The notes under the pieces: generated by a model | The model's input: the letters and a program-made list of their open reading frames with translations, nothing else | Told to the model about the DNA's origin: nothing | Databases searched by the model: none | NCBI RefSeq assembly: GCF_020025155.1 | Contig: NZ_CP073751.1 | Span: 3,411,501-3,475,500, forward strand | Direction: 5' to 3' | Length of the DNA: 64,000 bases | Origin: Halopseudomonas nanhaiensis | GTDB taxonomy: Bacteria; Pseudomonadota; Gammaproteobacteria; Pseudomonadales; Pseudomonadaceae | In this document: in pieces, positions 62,145 through 64,000 of the stretch | Numbering within the stretch: the first letter of the stretch is position 1 | Layout of the letters: each line of letters starts with the position of its first letter | Position numbers and translations under genes: made by a program

Positions 62145-63044
62145 ATGAATACAGCAGCAACAGTCACCGCCGCGCCTGTTACCCCTACCGTGACACCCCG
62201 CGACCGCCTCGGATTCACCCTGTTTCTGGCGGCAGTTCTGCACGCCCTGCTGATTCTCGGCGTGACCTTTGACCTGCCAACACCCAGCGAGCTGTCGCGT
62301 GCGCTGGAAATCACCCTGGCTACACAACCCAGCGAGCAGACTCCCGAGCAGGCCGACTATCTTGCCCAGGTCAATCAGGAGGGCAGTGGCACGCTGGACG
62401 AGAAGGCCGCACCGAGTACCACGGAAGAGGCCGAACTGCAGGACAGCGAGATCAATCAGGTAACGCCGGCACAGGAAGCCAGCGCACCACCGCCCGAGCC
62501 GGTTCAGCCCAAACAGATCGTCACCACCAGCGCAGCCTCCCCCGACCGCGTCCGTCGCGCACCCGAGATACCCGACCCGGTGGAGGCACCTAGCCCCGCG
62601 CAACGCTTCGACATGTCGCGCCTCTCGCAGGAAATTGCCAGCCTCGAGGCCCAACTGGCAGAAGAACGCCAGCTCTACGCCAAGCGCCCGCGTGTTCATC
62701 GGCTCAACGCCGCCTCGACGATGCAGGACAAGGGTGCCTATTACAAGGATGCCTGGCGGCGCAAGGTCGAACGCGTCGGCAACCAGAACTACCCTGCCGA
62801 GGCTCGCGACCAGCGCATCTATGGCAGCCTGCGCATGCTGGTCGCCATCAACCGCGACGGAACGCTGCGCGAAGTGCGCATCCTCGAGAGCTCTGGACAC
62901 ACCGTGCTGGACAATGCCGCGCTGCGCATCGTGCGCCTGGCCGCCCCCTACGCCCCATTCACCGGCGACCTGATCGATGTCGATGTACTGGAGATCATCC
63001 GTACCTGGCGCTTCGAGCGGGGCGACCGCGTCTCGAGCTTCTGA
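62145..63044 (+). CDS. tonB: TonB-family energy transducer protein (TonB3-like)
   Basis: A 299-residue inner-membrane protein: one N-terminal helix ('GFTLFLAAVLHALLILGVTF', about 22-41), a Pro/Glu/Gln-rich periplasmic spacer (about 50-160), a coiled-coil-like stretch ('LSQEIASLEAQLAEERQLY') and a C-terminal TonB domain (about 220-295) with 'YPAEARDQRIYGSLRMLVAI' and 'ILESSGHTVLDNAALRI'. In P. aeruginosa the gene at this place is tonB3, needed for normal pilus assembly rather than iron uptake. The ATG at 62145 keeps the helix near the N-terminus; the open frame upstream overlaps gshB. Confidence 0.93.
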   Translation: MNTAATVTAAPVTPTVTPRDRLGFTLFLAAVLHALLILGVTFDLPTPSELSRALEITLATQPSEQTPEQADYLAQVNQEGSGTLDEKAAPSTTEEAELQDSEINQVTPAQEASAPPPEPVQPKQIVTTSAASPDRVRRAPEIPDPVEAPSPAQRFDMSRLSQEIASLEAQLAEERQLYAKRPRVHRLNAASTMQDKGAYYKDAWRRKVERVGNQNYPAEARDQRIYGSLRMLVAINRDGTLREVRILESSGHTVLDNAALRIVRLAAPYAPFTGDLIDVDVLEIIRTWRFERGDRVSSF

Positions 63045-63119
63045 GACAGGTTGCGCAGCAACGGACATGCGTCCGATCACACCCTTGCTCTGCTCGCGCT
63101 TCGCCCCAATACTAGGCGC

Positions 63120-63689
63120 ATGACTCAGACCACAGCGACCTACCTGACCCATCATTTCCTCATCGCGATGCCGCACATGGCTGATCCGCGCTTCGTTCAC
63201 AGCCTGATCTACCTGTGCGAGCACAGCGAGGAAGGTGCGATGGGTATCGTCATAAACCAGCTCAGCGGCCTGAACCTGTCGGACATCATCGAGCAGGCAG
63301 CTCCGGACGTGGATGTGCCCCCTTCGGTGGGTCTGCGCCCGGTCTACAACGGCGGACCGGTGCAGACAGAGCGCGGTTTCGTGCTGCATTCCGGCCATAC
63401 CCGATGGGAAGCCAGCCTTGATCTCGGGGCACTGCATCTGACCACGTCTCGGGATATCCTGGTCGACATGGCACATGGGGCAGGTCCGGACGAATCACTC
63501 GTCGCCCTGGGCTACGCCGGCTGGGAAGCCGGGCAGCTGGACCAGGAGCTGGGAGACAACTGCTGGCTGAGCGTGCCGGCCGAGCACCACATCCTGTTTC
63601 AGGTTCCCAGCGAGCAGCGGCTGGCTGCAGCAGCGCAAAGCCTGGGCATAGACCTGAATCTGCTGACCAGCCAGGCTGGTCACGCCTGA
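63120..63689 (+). CDS. yqgE: YqgE/AlgH family protein
   Basis: A 189-residue cytoplasmic protein matching the YqgE/AlgH family over its full length: 'LTHHFLIAMPHMADPRFVHSLIYLCEH' at the start, 'GAMGIVINQLSGL', 'VYNGGPVQTERGFVLH' (about 75-90) and 'ALGYAGWEAGQLDQELGDNCWL' (about 129-150). The family was first tied to alginate regulation in Pseudomonas; its molecular role is not settled. The ATG at 63120 is used, with only a weak AGG site. The stop codon shares one base with the yqgF start. Confidence 0.95.
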   Translation: MTQTTATYLTHHFLIAMPHMADPRFVHSLIYLCEHSEEGAMGIVINQLSGLNLSDIIEQAAPDVDVPPSVGLRPVYNGGPVQTERGFVLHSGHTRWEASLDLGALHLTTSRDILVDMAHGAGPDESLVALGYAGWEAGQLDQELGDNCWLSVPAEHHILFQVPSEQRLAAAAQSLGIDLNLLTSQAGHA

Positions 63690-64000
63690 TGGACCGACCG
63701 CAGAGGCTGCTGGGATTCGACTACGGTACGCGCCAGATCGGCGTCGCCGTCGGCCAGACGCTGACCGGAAATGCGCAACCGTTGTGCGTGCTGAAGGCGC
63801 GTGACGGCATACCTGACTGGCAGCAGATCGCCGCGCTGATCGATGAGTGGAAACCCGACGCCCTGGTTGTCGGGCTGCCGCTGAACATGGACGGCACCCC
63901 CAGCGATATGAGCGCACGGGCGCAGAAGTTCGCCCGCCGCCTGGAGGGTCGCTATCACCTTGCAGTGCACTGCGTGGACGAGCGGCTGTCGACCTTCGAG
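63689..64000 (+). CDS. yqgF: Holliday-junction resolvase-like / 16S rRNA processing nuclease YqgF (RuvX), 5' part
   Basis: The frame opens at an ATG overlapping the yqgE stop (TGATG) and runs off the right edge; 104 residues are visible of an expected 140 or so. 'LLGFDYGTRQIGVAVGQ' is the RNase H-fold motif with the catalytic Asp, and 'LVVGLPLNMDGTPSDMS' and 'VDERLST' are conserved. YqgF matures the 5' end of pre-16S rRNA. The yqgE-yqgF pair is conserved in gammaproteobacteria. Confidence 0.95.
   Translation, partial: MDRPQRLLGFDYGTRQIGVAVGQTLTGNAQPLCVLKARDGIPDWQQIAALIDEWKPDALVVGLPLNMDGTPSDMSARAQKFARRLEGRYHLAVHCVDERLSTFE

Overview
The window looks like chromosomal DNA of a Pseudomonas-type gammaproteobacterium (Pseudomonadaceae, possibly a Halopseudomonas-like lineage; genus level is inference). 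Two conserved gene orders known from Pseudomonas support this: typA-thiI-glnA-DUF4124-ntrB-ntrC-trmL and the twitching-motility block chpC-chpB-chpA-pilK-pilJ-pilI-pilH-pilG followed by gshB-tonB-yqgE-yqgF. The conserved parts are GC-rich and densely coding. No rRNA, tRNA, CRISPR array, prophage or intact IS element was seen.

Layout. 1-8.9 kb: the tail of a TrkA-type potassium regulator; a divergent HxlR regulator / short-chain dehydrogenase pair with a repeated candidate operator between them; a DsbA-fold isomerase; then a minus-strand run of dtd, pip, nnrU-like, a three-domain envelope lipoprotein, DUF924, an OafA-type acyltransferase and a GlsB/YeaQ protein. 8.9-14.2 kb: an iron-uptake set made of a Fur-box-preceded IutA/ChtA-type receptor, a FhuD-like binding protein and a fused FhuB-like permease, with no ATPase gene beside them. 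14.2-18.5 kb: small conserved genes and three lipoproteins of unknown function.

18.7-28.7 kb is the accessory region. It holds a two-partner secretion locus: TpsB transporter, a 2629-residue FHA/CdiA-like exoprotein, and a 94-residue three-helix membrane protein 5 bp downstream. By hand count the exoprotein tip and the small gene are clearly poorer in GC than the exoprotein body, and a 76-bp inverted-repeat element follows them. This is the best candidate for an undescribed system: a polymorphic toxin tip with a membrane immunity protein.

28.9-41.7 kb: a periplasmic binding-type protein, typA, thiI, glnA with a sigma-54 promoter and two NtrC sites, a DUF4124 protein, ntrBC, trmL, a five-unit 95-bp REP/BIME array, a quinone reductase and a FliL-like protein. 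41.75-48.4 kb: gshA, a thioesterase, tex, ompR-envZ. 48.4-61 kb: the complete Chp/Pil chemosensory operon on the minus strand. 61-64 kb: gshB, tonB, yqgE and the start of yqgF/ruvX.

How the parts work together. NtrB/NtrC and glnA form one nitrogen-control circuit whose DNA sites are visible. The Chp system (PilJ receptor, PilI/ChpC adaptors, ChpA kinase, PilK/ChpB methylation enzymes, PilG/PilH regulators) controls type IV pili and surface-dependent cAMP signalling. GshA and GshB catalyse the two steps of glutathione synthesis. The receptor, binding protein and permease form a siderophore route that must borrow its ATPase, and TonB energy, from elsewhere.
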